A DNA stretch of 64,000 nt from GCA-020356105 sp964347475 (GTDB lineage Bacteria; Pseudomonadota; Alphaproteobacteria; UBA8366; JADFVY01). The translations under genes were made by a program, and so were the position numbers. The stretch covers positions 23,574 to 87,573 of the forward strand of contig CAYFYY010000006.1 in NCBI GenBank assembly GCA_964347475.1, read 5' to 3'. Every line of letters starts with the position of its first letter. Within the stretch, counting starts at the first letter, position 1. The notes beneath the pieces are model-generated. The model saw nothing but the letters and a program-made list of their open reading frames with translations, was not told the DNA's origin and ran no database searches. Shown here in pieces: positions 52,773 to 63,923 of this stretch.

Positions 52773-55472
52773 ATGCGCCTGAATACGAAGATCAGCCTTA
52801 TTTTGCTTGCCACCGTTGCGGTGTCGCTGCTGGCGAATGCCGCGTTGATGTGGCTGGGCGTGCTGCCCCGGTTCGATCAGCTCGACAGCCAGACCGCGTT
52901 CGCCAATGCCAGCCGGGCCGACGAAGCGCTGAAGGCGGAGATGCGCTATCTCTCGAGTCAGGTCAGGGACTGGGCGTACTGGACCGATGCCCATGAATTC
53001 ATGCAGGGGACCAGACCGGATTATGTCGAGAGCAATCTGTTCGATGAAACGCTCGTTCAGCTCGACATCAACCTGTTGTATTTCGTCAGTCCGGACGGCG
53101 AAGTTCGATGGAGCAGGGCGCTCCGCAGCGAGGACGGCGACATCCTGGATCTCGAACTGGCGGAACTTCCGGCCGACCGTTTTGCGCCGGACCATCCCCT
53201 TGTTCGGCACGAGGAGACGATCAGCGTACACAGCGGAATATTCGCAACCACCCAATATCCGGTCGTCTATGCCAGCAGCACGATCCTGAACAACGACAAG
53301 GAAGGACCCGTTGCCGGCACCCTGATCATGGGCCGGATCGTCGATGCCGCGCGGCTGCAACAGTTGCAGACCCAGACGAGTGTCGATTTCCGCATTCTCC
53401 CGTACGATTCGTCGGCCGTGGATGCCAGCGTCCTCGGGCACCTCGCGCGTGCGGACGGGTTCGTCGCCAGAGTTGCCGAGAAACCGGCGGATGACGGCAC
53501 TGCTCAAGGCACGTCCCGCACCGAGGTCTATCGAACCCTGGTCGACCCGGCTGGCGCGCCCGCCTATGTCCTGTTCACGCCGACCGACCGCCTCATCCAC
53601 GCGGCGGGGCTCAGAACGGTACTGACGGTGATCCTGCTGCTTGGCGTGGCCGGCATCGTCGTTCTCGGCATCGTGTGGATGGCGCTGCGCACCGTCGCGG
53701 TCAAACCGCTCGAGCGGTTCACGAAGACCATCCAGAACATCGGCAAGGCCGGCGGACTGAGCGCGCGCACCAATCTGGACCGTGGCGATGAGATCGGCAT
53801 TCTCTCGCGGCAGTTCGACGAAATGCTGGACGACATCGAGTATGTCCACGATGAGCTGGAGCAACGTGTTGCGGAGCGGACGCTGGAACTGCGTGATGCC
53901 AATAAATCCCTGACGCAGGAAATCGCCGAACGCAGGAATGCGGAACGAGCGCTCGCGAAGACCGCCGATCAGCTCCGCCTGCTGACCGACAACCTGCCGG
54001 TCGCGATCACGTACGTCGATGCGGAACGCCGCTATCGGTTCGTCAACCGGACAGCGTGCGAGTGGGCCACGCGGCAGGCCGAGGACATCCTCGAGCACAC
54101 GGTTCACGAAATCATGGACCACGAGAACGACAAGGTCCGGCAACTCGTCGACCGGGCCCTTGCGGGCGAGCAGGTCCAGGTCGTCGAAGAGATCACCTAC
54201 CCCGACGGCATAACGCGAACCGCACAGCTGATGTACGTTCCGCACATGGGCTCGAACGGCGATGTCGAGGGTTATTACACGTTGGTCGAGGACATCACCG
54301 AGCTGAAGCAGGCCGAGCAGGCGCTCCAACATGCCCAGCGGATGGAGGCGGTCGGACAGCTGACCGGCGGCATTGCTCACGATTTCAACAACATGCTGGC
54401 TGCCGTCATCGGGAATCTTCAGATGCTGGGCGATCACGTCAAGGACAGCGCCAAGGCGAAGCGACCGCTCGACACCGCCTTCAAGGCGGCCTCGCGGGCG
54501 GCGGACCTGACCCACCGTCTGCTTGCCTTTTCGCGCCAGCAGCACCTCGAACCGGAGTTCATCGACCTCGGCGACATGCTCGCCGGGATGGACGGGCTGC
54601 TGCAGTCCACCGTGACGGAGAGGATCGAGCTGGAGGTCCGAATCGGACGGGATCTGCCGCCGATCTGGGCCGACCCCGCACAGCTCGAAAACGCGATCCT
54701 CAACCTCGCCATCAATGCCCGGGACGCCATGCCCGACGGCGGCCGCCTCATCATCGACGCCACGAACTTCGAGATCGATGCGCGCCACGCCGACCGGCTC
54801 CCGGACGTCAGGCCAAGCGCCTACGTCGCGCTCTGCGTGACCGACACCGGAGTCGGCATCCCGCCGCACGTTCAGAAGCGCGTTTTCGAGCCCTTCTTCA
54901 CCACCAAGGAGGTCGGGCAGGGCACCGGCCTCGGCCTGAGCACGATCTATGGTCTCATGAAGCAGCTGGGCGGGCATCTGTCGCTCTACAGCGAAGAGGG
55001 GCAAGGCACCTGTGTTACGCTCTACCTGCCGGTCACCGACACCAGGGCCACCGTCGTCCCGGCGGTCTCGGCGGACCACACGTCGTATCCCCGGGGTGCG
55101 GAAACCGTCCTCGTTGTCGAGGACGATACCGACGTGCGCGAGACCGCCATGGCGCTCCTCGAGGACCTGGGGTACCGCGTGCTGTCGGCGGCCGACGGGC
55201 CGGCGGCGCTCGAGCTGCTGCAGGAGCATGACCAGGTCGACCTGCTGTTTACCGACGTCGTCATGCCGAAGGGCATGAGCGGCCTCGAGCTGGCCCGCGA
55301 AGCCGCCCGCCGCAACCCGGACATCAAGGTGCTCTGCACGTCGGGATATTCCGAAAAGCTCGGGTTCCGCGGCGCTTCCTCCGACCAGCCGATCGAATGG
55401 ATCAGCAAGCCGTACCTGCAGGAGGCCCTGGCAAAGAAGGTCCGCCAGGTTCTCGACGAATCCGCCGCGTAG
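52773..55472 (+). CDS. CHASE4 hybrid sensor histidine kinase
   Basis: The 899-aa membrane kinase has, in order: an N-terminal transmembrane helix (about 7-29), a periplasmic CHASE4 sensor (about 55-270, SSQVRDWAYWTDAHEFM), a second helix (about 283-305), a HAMP domain (about 308-362), a coiled coil, a PAS domain (about 398-510, LLTDNLPVAITYVDAERRYRFVN), a HisKA domain with phospho-acceptor His536 in GGIAHDFNNMLA, an HATPase domain (NLAINARDAMPDGG, GTGLGLSTIYG) and a receiver with Asp828 in FTDVVMPKG and Lys in SKPYLQ. The signal is unknown. It is followed 19 bp later by a stand-alone receiver, its likely phosphotransfer partner. Confidence 0.92.
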   Translation: MRLNTKISLILLATVAVSLLANAALMWLGVLPRFDQLDSQTAFANASRADEALKAEMRYLSSQVRDWAYWTDAHEFMQGTRPDYVESNLFDETLVQLDINLLYFVSPDGEVRWSRALRSEDGDILDLELAELPADRFAPDHPLVRHEETISVHSGIFATTQYPVVYASSTILNNDKEGPVAGTLIMGRIVDAARLQQLQTQTSVDFRILPYDSSAVDASVLGHLARADGFVARVAEKPADDGTAQGTSRTEVYRTLVDPAGAPAYVLFTPTDRLIHAAGLRTVLTVILLLGVAGIVVLGIVWMALRTVAVKPLERFTKTIQNIGKAGGLSARTNLDRGDEIGILSRQFDEMLDDIEYVHDELEQRVAERTLELRDANKSLTQEIAERRNAERALAKTADQLRLLTDNLPVAITYVDAERRYRFVNRTACEWATRQAEDILEHTVHEIMDHENDKVRQLVDRALAGEQVQVVEEITYPDGITRTAQLMYVPHMGSNGDVEGYYTLVEDITELKQAEQALQHAQRMEAVGQLTGGIAHDFNNMLAAVIGNLQMLGDHVKDSAKAKRPLDTAFKAASRAADLTHRLLAFSRQQHLEPEFIDLGDMLAGMDGLLQSTVTERIELEVRIGRDLPPIWADPAQLENAILNLAINARDAMPDGGRLIIDATNFEIDARHADRLPDVRPSAYVALCVTDTGVGIPPHVQKRVFEPFFTTKEVGQGTGLGLSTIYGLMKQLGGHLSLYSEEGQGTCVTLYLPVTDTRATVVPAVSADHTSYPRGAETVLVVEDDTDVRETAMALLEDLGYRVLSAADGPAALELLQEHDQVDLLFTDVVMPKGMSGLELAREAARRNPDIKVLCTSGYSEKLGFRGASSDQPIEWISKPYLQEALAKKVRQVLDESAA

Positions 55473-55497
55473 GACCGGGATTGCGAGGAGCTTGAAA

Positions 55498-55908
55498 ATG
55501 ACGCGTATTCTGGTCGTGGACGACGAGGAGCTGGTCCGCGAGACTCTCTGCAACATGCTCGAGGATGCCGGCTACGAGACCATCGAGGCGGGCAACGGCG
55601 TCGAGGCTCTCCACGTCTTCGACGAGCACGAGGTCGACCTGGTGGTAACCGACATCTTCATGCCCGAGAAGGAGGGGCTCGAGACGATCGCCGAACTCAG
55701 GCAGAAAAGGCCCGAGGTCAAGATCGTCGCAATCTCGGGTGGCGGTGGCGACGGCAATATGGACTACCTTGAATATGCCACGCGCTTCGGTGCCAGCAGT
55801 GTCCTGACCAAGCCGTTCCTTCGCGAAGACGTCCTGCGCGTCGTGAGCGCGGTTCTCGAGCGGCCCGAGGAGGTCCGGCGCCATCGGCCGACGGTGACTG
55901 AGGCGTAA
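55498..55908 (+). CDS. Single-domain response regulator (CheY-like)
   Basis: The 136-aa protein is one receiver domain with no output: VDDEE acidic pocket at the N terminus, phospho-acceptor Asp in LVVTDIFMPEKEG, Ser in AISGGGGDG and Lys in VLTKPFLRED. A TTG six bases upstream is in frame, but the ATG at 55498 has a well-placed GAGGAG. Such receivers pass phosphate in relays or act by protein binding. It lies next to the hybrid kinase in the same direction and probably on the same mRNA. Confidence 0.92.
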   Translation: MTRILVVDDEELVRETLCNMLEDAGYETIEAGNGVEALHVFDEHEVDLVVTDIFMPEKEGLETIAELRQKRPEVKIVAISGGGGDGNMDYLEYATRFGASSVLTKPFLREDVLRVVSAVLERPEEVRRHRPTVTEA

Positions 55909-56102
55909 CGGCGATACGCGAGCCTGCCTTTGCGCCGGATCGCCAATTCGAGACGATCGCCCGGCACCGACTGCAGCGCCGGATTGCGGGCCGGCGGTGC
56001 GGATCGTCGCCGCGCTGACAGGCAGCAATGCGGCCTTGCGTCCCGGCGGCACGGCGGTATCGTGGGTCCCCTGCAATCTCGTTCACTTCGGGGAGATCCG
56101 CC

Positions 56103-56825
56103 ATGCGCCTCGGCGATTTCAAAGCCCTTACCTTCGATGTCTACGGCACGCTGATCGACTGGGAGAGCGGCATGATCGAAGGTCTCAAACCGCTGACCGA
56201 GAGGGCCGGGCGGGCGCTGTCGCGCAACGAGATCCTCGAGGCCCATGCCTATTACGAGTCGGAGACGCAGCGCCAGACGCCGGACAAGCTTTATGCGCGG
56301 CTGCTCGCCGTGGTCTACCGGCGCCTGGCCGAGGAATGGGGCGTGCCGGCCAGCTGGGACGAGTGCCTCGCCTACGGCCGGTCGGTGCGCGACTGGCCCG
56401 CCTTCGCCGACAGCGCGGCCGCGCTCGCGTACCTGAAGGACCACTACAAGCTGGTCGTTCTGTCCAACGTCGACAACGAGAGCTTCGCCCACAGCAACGA
56501 GAAACTCGGGGTGGCGTTCGATGCGGTCTACACGGCCGAGGACATCGGCTCCTACAAGCCGTCGCCGCGCAATTTCGAATACATGCTGGCGAACCTCGCG
56601 CGCCGGGGCATCGAAAAGCACGAGATCCTGCACACGGCGGAAAGCATGTTCCACGACCATGCCCCGGCCAACCGCTTCGGACTGGCCAACTGCTGGATCT
56701 ACCGGCGATATGACCAGAACGGGTTCGGCGCCACGATGCACCCCGGCGACATGCCGAAATATAAATTTGTTTTCAATAGCATGATGGATTTCGTTGAAGC
56801 GCATCGGGAGGAATTGAAGGGCTGA
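56103..56825 (+). CDS. HAD-superfamily type II haloacid dehalogenase
   Basis: The 240-aa hydrolase has the HAD motifs: nucleophile Asp in TFDVYGTLIDWESG near the N terminus, LVVLSNVDNESF (motif II), GSYKPSPRNFEYML (motif III lysine) and HTAESMFHDHAPANRFGLANCWIYRR (motif IV region). This matches L-2-haloacid dehalogenase type II, although many members act on phosphoester substrates instead. The ATG at 56103 has GGGGAGAT upstream; the frame is open further but not conserved. It stands alone, 194 bp after the receiver gene. Confidence 0.88.
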   Translation: MRLGDFKALTFDVYGTLIDWESGMIEGLKPLTERAGRALSRNEILEAHAYYESETQRQTPDKLYARLLAVVYRRLAEEWGVPASWDECLAYGRSVRDWPAFADSAAALAYLKDHYKLVVLSNVDNESFAHSNEKLGVAFDAVYTAEDIGSYKPSPRNFEYMLANLARRGIEKHEILHTAESMFHDHAPANRFGLANCWIYRRYDQNGFGATMHPGDMPKYKFVFNSMMDFVEAHREELKG

Positions 56826-56925
56826 CGCCGAGACCGTGAGATCGGGCCGGTCGACCTGGTCCCCTCCCCCGCGATCGCATGCTATAACCCGCCCCGGATG
56901 TGATCAGCCATTCAAGGGGGGCGGC

Positions 56926-59600
<2,675 letters not shown>

Positions 59601-59604
<4 letters not shown>

Positions 59605-59921
59605 CGCGCGCGCTGCTGATCGGTCTTGCGATCGCGGCCCTGATCGTGGCCGCCGCGACCGCGCTCCTTGTGGCCGAAGGCCTGTTGTTCGACGACACGC
59701 CGAAGTTCAGCGCCGCCTGGGCGGCATGCGGCGACGATGACGTCTGCGTCGCGGTGTCGGTGCCGTGCGGCTGGACGGCGGTGAATAGCCGCCACCGGGA
59801 GGCGGCGGCGGCCTATTACGCCTACATCGCGACGGTCATCGATCTGCGCTGCGCCGCCGGCGAGGTGCCCGCAGAGCCGCCGCCCGCCTCCTGCCGGGCC
59901 GGGCGCTGCGTTCTGGACTGA
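59601..59921 (+). CDS. Small Cys-rich signal-anchored protein coupled to the cation ATPase
   Basis: The 106-aa product starts with a TTG that overlaps the ATPase stop (TTGA), so translation would be coupled. Residues 5-28 form one hydrophobic helix (ALLIGLAIAALIVAAATALL), a signal peptide or anchor. The rest is outside the cytoplasm and has six cysteines (43, 49, 56, then LRC, SC, RC), enough for three disulfides. I do not recognise a family. The only in-frame starts are TTG at the overlap and GTG further in, inside the helix. It may be an accessory subunit of the ATPase; this is inference from coupling alone. Confidence 0.55.
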
Positions 59922-59933
59922 TCGCGATCGCGG

Positions 59934-60176
59934 CTAGCCGACGATCAGCAGGGCCATCCACGGCACGAAGCCGAAGACGATGATCAGCACCTTGTGCAGC
60001 GCGAGGAATGCGTAAACGATCGCGTTGTAGGTCTCGCGCGGCAGCGGGAACAGGCGGGTCTGCATGCGGTAGACGAAATCGGACGCGACCATGAACCAGA
60101 TGGCGGCCCAGGCAAACACCGCGACGTTGATGATCGTGCACCACATGAAAAAAGCGGTCAGGGCCTCGATATCCAT
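59934..60176 (-). CDS. DUF6868-like small membrane protein
   Basis: The 80-aa protein has two hydrophobic helices (about residues 8-30 and 52-78) joined by a polar loop, VYRMQTRLFPLPRETYNAIVYAF. The sequence MWCTIINVAVFAWAAIWF resembles the small membrane family DUF6868, seen widely in proteobacteria and uncharacterised. The ATG at 60176 follows a GGGGAAG ribosome site. It is encoded opposite the ATPase genes, ending 12 bp from the stop of the Cys-rich protein. Confidence 0.75.
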   Translation of the reverse strand: MDIEALTAFFMWCTIINVAVFAWAAIWFMVASDFVYRMQTRLFPLPRETYNAIVYAFLALHKVLIIVFGFVPWMALLIVG

Positions 60177-60358
60177 GATGATCTTCCCCTTCGTCCGAAT
60201 ATGAGACGATCCCTGTATGGACTCACGATTGCGATCGCACTGCTTTGGGCGCCGCTCGGCAGGCGATCGGCGCGGTTCGGGCTATGAGTATATACCGCCG
60301 CCGTGCGCGTGCGACGCGACGAATTGCGGCGGCTCTGAGCTGCGCGTTGCCACCGTCG

Positions 60359-60865
60359 CTAGCGATAGAAGCTCAGCCGGGCGATGCTCACGTCTGCGCA
60401 AAAGGCGCGTCCGATCGCGACCAGGCCGATGCGGCGCAGGCGGGAGATGTCCAGGGGCGTGTCCAGCCGGTAGGGCTCGAACGCCTCGAACGGCAGATCG
60501 ATCGTCCGCCAGTCCGGTCCGGCGAAGAAATGCGCCCGATAGGACTGCCAGGGACGGATCGCGTCCGGGGTGCGCAGGTGCACCGAGTATCGCTCGCCGT
60601 TGCCGCGCGCGACCAGCCGCACGCCGGCGTGGCCCGCCGCGTCAATGGTGTCCCCCGACGTCGTCAGGTCCAGCGCGGCCTGGATGAACCCGCCGTCGTT
60701 CTCGAGCCGCACATCGCCGGTCAGGCGCAGGCAGGCAACGCCGTCGACAGTCGCGTGGGCCAGCATCGCCTGCGAAATCCCTCCCATGACCCGGTCGCTC
60801 ACGCCGCGCCATCTTGTACCCAGCGCTGAGAGGAGGTCGGGGCGTGAAAAATCGTCGATCAGCAT
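60359..60865 (-). CDS. CIA30-domain protein (complex I intermediate-associated protein 30 family)
   Basis: From MLIDDFSRPD the protein is 168 aa and is one CIA30 domain (galactose-binding-like fold): WRGVSDRVMGGISQA, LRLTGDVRLENDGGFIQAALDL, GVRLVARGNGERYSVHLRTPD, WQSYRAHFFAGPDWRTIDLPF and the closing IGLVAIGRAFCADVSIARLSFY. In eukaryotes CIA30/NDUFAF1 helps assemble respiratory complex I; the bacterial role is unknown. An ATG at 60946 would add a 27-residue segment with a weak signal-peptide look (ATGVHA), so export is possible. It lies 131 bp (or 49 bp with the earlier start) after the photolyase gene on the same strand. Confidence 0.85.
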   Translation of the reverse strand: MLIDDFSRPDLLSALGTRWRGVSDRVMGGISQAMLAHATVDGVACLRLTGDVRLENDGGFIQAALDLTTSGDTIDAAGHAGVRLVARGNGERYSVHLRTPDAIRPWQSYRAHFFAGPDWRTIDLPFEAFEPYRLDTPLDISRLRRIGLVAIGRAFCADVSIARLSFYR

Positions 60866-60995
60866 CTCTCTATCTTGTGCGTGCACGCCGGTCGCGGGCA
60901 ATAGCCATCCGACAACGGGACATCCGCTCTGCATGCAGGCCCGCATGGCGTCCCGAGACGCCCGAAGCAGGGTTCGGGTCGTGCATTCCGCGCCC

Positions 60996-62564
60996 TCAAA
61001 GGTACCTATTTGCCGGAAGACTGGACCTTATGGCCTCCGCCTGCCCGCGGATGCTGCGCATCTCACCCTTGTCCTTTCGCTCGAGATTCCGCAGCTGCAG
61101 GCTCATCCGACGATTTCCCCGGAACCGTTCTCGGTTCCGCGACAGGAAATCCCAGTACAGCGTGGTGAAGGGGCAGGCGTCGTCGCCGGTCGCCGCGCGT
61201 GGATCATAGCGACAGCCGGCGCAGTAATCGCTCATCCGGTCGATGTAGTTGCCGGAGGCGGCATAGGGCTTGCTGCCGACGATGCCGCCGTCGCCATACT
61301 GGCTCATCCCGAGGACGTTCGGCAGCGACACCCAGTCGACGGCGTCGGCGTACATCGACATGTGCCAGCGATGGACGTCGTAGGGCCTGACGCCGACCAG
61401 CATGGCGTAGAGGCCCAGCACCATCAGCCGCTGGATATGATGCGCGTAGGCATGAGCGACGAGCTGGCCGACGCACTGCCGCACGCAGTTCATCTCGGTC
61501 TCGCCGGTCCACATGAAGTCCGGCATGGGCAGCTCGGCGTCGAGGGCGTTCAGCGCGGCGTATTCCGGCATCTTGTGCCAGTAGACGCCGCGCACGAACT
61601 CGCGCCAGCCGAGGATCTGCCGGACGAAGCCCTCGACCGCATTGATCGGCGCGTCCCCCGCCTCGTAGGCCGCGACCGCGGCCGCGATGGCGTCGCGCGG
61701 ATCGAGCAGGTGCAGGTTGAGGACGCAGGACAGGCGGGCGTGATAGAGATACGGCTCGCCGCTGACCATGGCGTCCTGGTAGGTGCCGAAACCCGCCAGG
61801 CGGTGCGCGATGAAGTCGCGCAGCGCCGCCCGTGCCTGATCGCGGGTCACGGGATAGTCGAACCCCGATGCCGGTCCGGGGCTGTCCGGAAAGCGGCGCT
61901 CCACCATCGCGATGACCTCGCGGCTGATCCCGTCGGGCCGGAAGGATCGCGGCGCCTTGATGCGGCCCGGGCCATCCCGGCCGAACCTCGCCCGGTTGTC
62001 CCTATCGAAGTTCCAGCGTCCGGCGACCGGCTGGTCGCCGTCCATCAGAACGCCATGCCGGCGCCGCTGCTCGCGGTAGAAGGTCTCCAGCAGCAGCGAC
62101 TTTCGCCCGGCCGCGTGGGCGCGAAACGCAGCCGGGCTGCAGAGGAAATGGCGGTCGTCCCGGATCTCGAGCGGACAGCGCAATTTCACCGCAGCCGTAT
62201 CGAGCATGCGCTCGACCCGATAATCTCCCGGCTTGGCGACGATCAGCTTCTGCGGGTGGATCTCGTTCGCCCAGCGCTCGATCTCCGCCGCTAAGCTTCC
62301 GCGGTTGGCCGGATCGTCCAGCCGCACGTATTGAACGCGGTAGCCTTTGGCCTCCAGATCCGAAGCGAAATGACGCATCGCCGAGAAGAACAGGACCAGC
62401 CGGATCTTGTGCTGCCGGATATATGTGGCTTCCTCGGCCACCTCGAGCATCAGCACGGCGTCGCGATGCCGGTCGAAATCATCGAACGGCGCCGCATCTT
62501 CGGTCAGCTGGTCGCCGAGCACGAGGATCAGGTGCCTTACTCTGTCTGGGCCGGATGTCGTCAT
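60996..62564 (-). CDS. Iron-sulfur bacterial cryptochrome/photolyase (FeS-BCP, PhrB type)
   Basis: The 522-aa flavoprotein has the N-terminal DUF504-like antenna domain (LILVLGDQLTEDAAPFDDFD) and the C-terminal helical FAD domain (AVEGFVRQILGWREFVRGVYW, YAHHIQRLMVLGLYAML, WVSLPNVLGMSQYGDGG). Four cysteines at 360, 448, 451 and 464 have the spacing C-x87-C-x2-C-x12-C expected for the [4Fe-4S] cluster of this clade, whose studied members repair (6-4) photoproducts or act as light sensors. It is divergent from the solute-binding protein gene and upstream of the CIA30 gene. Confidence 0.93.
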   Translation of the reverse strand: MTTSGPDRVRHLILVLGDQLTEDAAPFDDFDRHRDAVLMLEVAEEATYIRQHKIRLVLFFSAMRHFASDLEAKGYRVQYVRLDDPANRGSLAAEIERWANEIHPQKLIVAKPGDYRVERMLDTAAVKLRCPLEIRDDRHFLCSPAAFRAHAAGRKSLLLETFYREQRRRHGVLMDGDQPVAGRWNFDRDNRARFGRDGPGRIKAPRSFRPDGISREVIAMVERRFPDSPGPASGFDYPVTRDQARAALRDFIAHRLAGFGTYQDAMVSGEPYLYHARLSCVLNLHLLDPRDAIAAAVAAYEAGDAPINAVEGFVRQILGWREFVRGVYWHKMPEYAALNALDAELPMPDFMWTGETEMNCVRQCVGQLVAHAYAHHIQRLMVLGLYAMLVGVRPYDVHRWHMSMYADAVDWVSLPNVLGMSQYGDGGIVGSKPYAASGNYIDRMSDYCAGCRYDPRAATGDDACPFTTLYWDFLSRNRERFRGNRRMSLQLRNLERKDKGEMRSIRGQAEAIRSSLPANRYL

Positions 62565-62826
62565 TGCGGGCGCTGCCCCCGGGCGGCTTTCCTCATCAAT
62601 ACCCCCTCCTGTGTTGCAGGCCGGCCCTCCTCTTGCCGGCGAGGTGCGCCGGCAGAGGCAGTCCGGGACGGCCCACCCATGTTGCTACGCAACGAACCCA
62701 CCGACCGGATCACACCCGACCGCACGGTCAGCGGCGCCGCGGCGCCTAACCGAAGCATTGATTTCCGGTGGCGGATCGCGCATCGTCCCCCACCGCCCGC
62801 CGCTCGTTCGCGCCAGGAGACCGCCC

Positions 62827-63555
62827 ATGATCGAAGCCGCACGATCCGAACTCACCCTGCCCGGCACGCTGCGCGTCGGCATCAACCTCGGCAACATCCT
62901 GCTGGTCACGGGAACCGGTCCGGCGGGCGAGCCGCAGGGCGTCGCCCCGGATTTGGCGGCGGAGATCGCCAGGCGCCTCGGTGTGAACGTGTCCTACGTG
63001 ACCTACGCGACGCCCGGCGAGCTTGCCGATGCGGTGGCGCGCGACGAATGGGACATCGGCCTGATCGCGGTGGAGCCGAAGCGGGCCGAGCAGATCGCCT
63101 TCTGCGAGGCCTATGTCGAGATCGAGGCGACCTACCTCGTCCCGCCCGGCTCGCCGCTGCAGTCGATCGCCGACGTCGACCGTCCGGGCGTGCGGATCGC
63201 GGTGTCGGAGCGCGCCGCCTACGACCTGTATCTCAGCCGCACGCTGCAGCATGCGGAGCTGGTGCGCGGCAAGGGTCTGGCCGGTGCCTTCGAGCTGTTC
63301 GTGACGGAAAAGCTGGATGCCCTGGCCGGCCTGGCGCCGGCGCTGCAGGAGAACGCCCGGGCCCTGCCCGGATCGCGCGTCCTCGAGGGGCGCTACACCT
63401 CGGTGCGCCAGGCCATCGGGACCAAGCCGGCGTGCACGTCGCTGCACGCCTTCGTCGAGCGGTTCACCGCCGAGGCCAAGGAGAGCGGCTTCGTCGCCGG
63501 GCTGCTCGACAAGCACGGCGTGACCGGCAAGCTGCAGGTGGCGTCCCACGGGTAA
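62827..63555 (+). CDS. Periplasmic-type solute-binding domain protein without signal peptide
   Basis: The 242-aa protein has the fold of family 3 (amino-acid-type) solute-binding proteins: LRVGINLGNILLVTG, GVAPDLAAEIARRLGVNVSYVTY, ELADAVARDEWDIGLIAVEPKRAEQIAFCEAYVEIEATYLVP and VRIAVSERAAYDLYL. The ATG at 62827 has AGGAGA seven bases upstream and the mature-like sequence begins almost at once, with no hydrophobic signal. No permease or ATPase gene is nearby. It may be a cytoplasmic binding or enzyme-like derivative, or be exported without a classical signal. It is divergent from the photolyase gene across 262 bp. Confidence 0.85.
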   Translation: MIEAARSELTLPGTLRVGINLGNILLVTGTGPAGEPQGVAPDLAAEIARRLGVNVSYVTYATPGELADAVARDEWDIGLIAVEPKRAEQIAFCEAYVEIEATYLVPPGSPLQSIADVDRPGVRIAVSERAAYDLYLSRTLQHAELVRGKGLAGAFELFVTEKLDALAGLAPALQENARALPGSRVLEGRYTSVRQAIGTKPACTSLHAFVERFTAEAKESGFVAGLLDKHGVTGKLQVASHG

Positions 63556-63923
63556 CGGCGAGATCCGGCACATTGGCATCGGCCACCCATGCGTGACCGC
63601 ATGCTGGTGAGCCGTGCTTGGGTTTCCTTTTGTAGCTTCGCCCCTCCGGCCGCCCCCTCCCCATCCCCTCCCGCCATGGCGCGACCGCGCATCCTCGCAG
63701 CCCTCGGCGCAAGGGAGAGGGGCACGATCGTCCGGCAAGCGCCTATATGGCCCCTCTCCCTCGCGGCGGCGACCGGCCGACTGCTCCATCCGTCCATGGG
63801 GGAAGGGGTTGGGGAGGGGGATGAGAAGGCCGCTCGCCCGATCCGTGCAGAAGTCTGTATGCCGAGCGCAGTGCGGCGATAAGCCGGCGCCTGCGGCAGC
63901 CGGCTCACCCGCCGGGCCACCGG
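63556..63923. other. 368-bp gap between the binding protein and mreB
   Basis: No gene is supported. Half of the stretch is the palindromic repeat at 63653-63823. The remainder holds nothing recognisable; no promoter or T-rich terminator was seen. Confidence 0.5.
63653..63823. repeat. Long nested inverted repeat (dispersed intergenic element)
   Basis: An outer C-rich arm (63653-63679, CCCCCTCCCCATCCCC onward) is complementary to a G-rich arm (63794-63823), and an inner pair GCAAGGGAGAGGGGC (63709-63723) and GCCCCTCTCCCTCGC (63750-63764) matches with one mismatch. Such purine/pyrimidine-rich stem pairs are typical of intergenic palindromic elements repeated through proteobacterial genomes. Only one copy is seen in this window. 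Confidence 0.6.

Noticed and set aside
52305..55556. 1083-codon minus-strand frame opposite the histidine kinase
   Set aside because: Same GC-driven shadow. The kinase, receiver and PAS motifs are on the plus strand.
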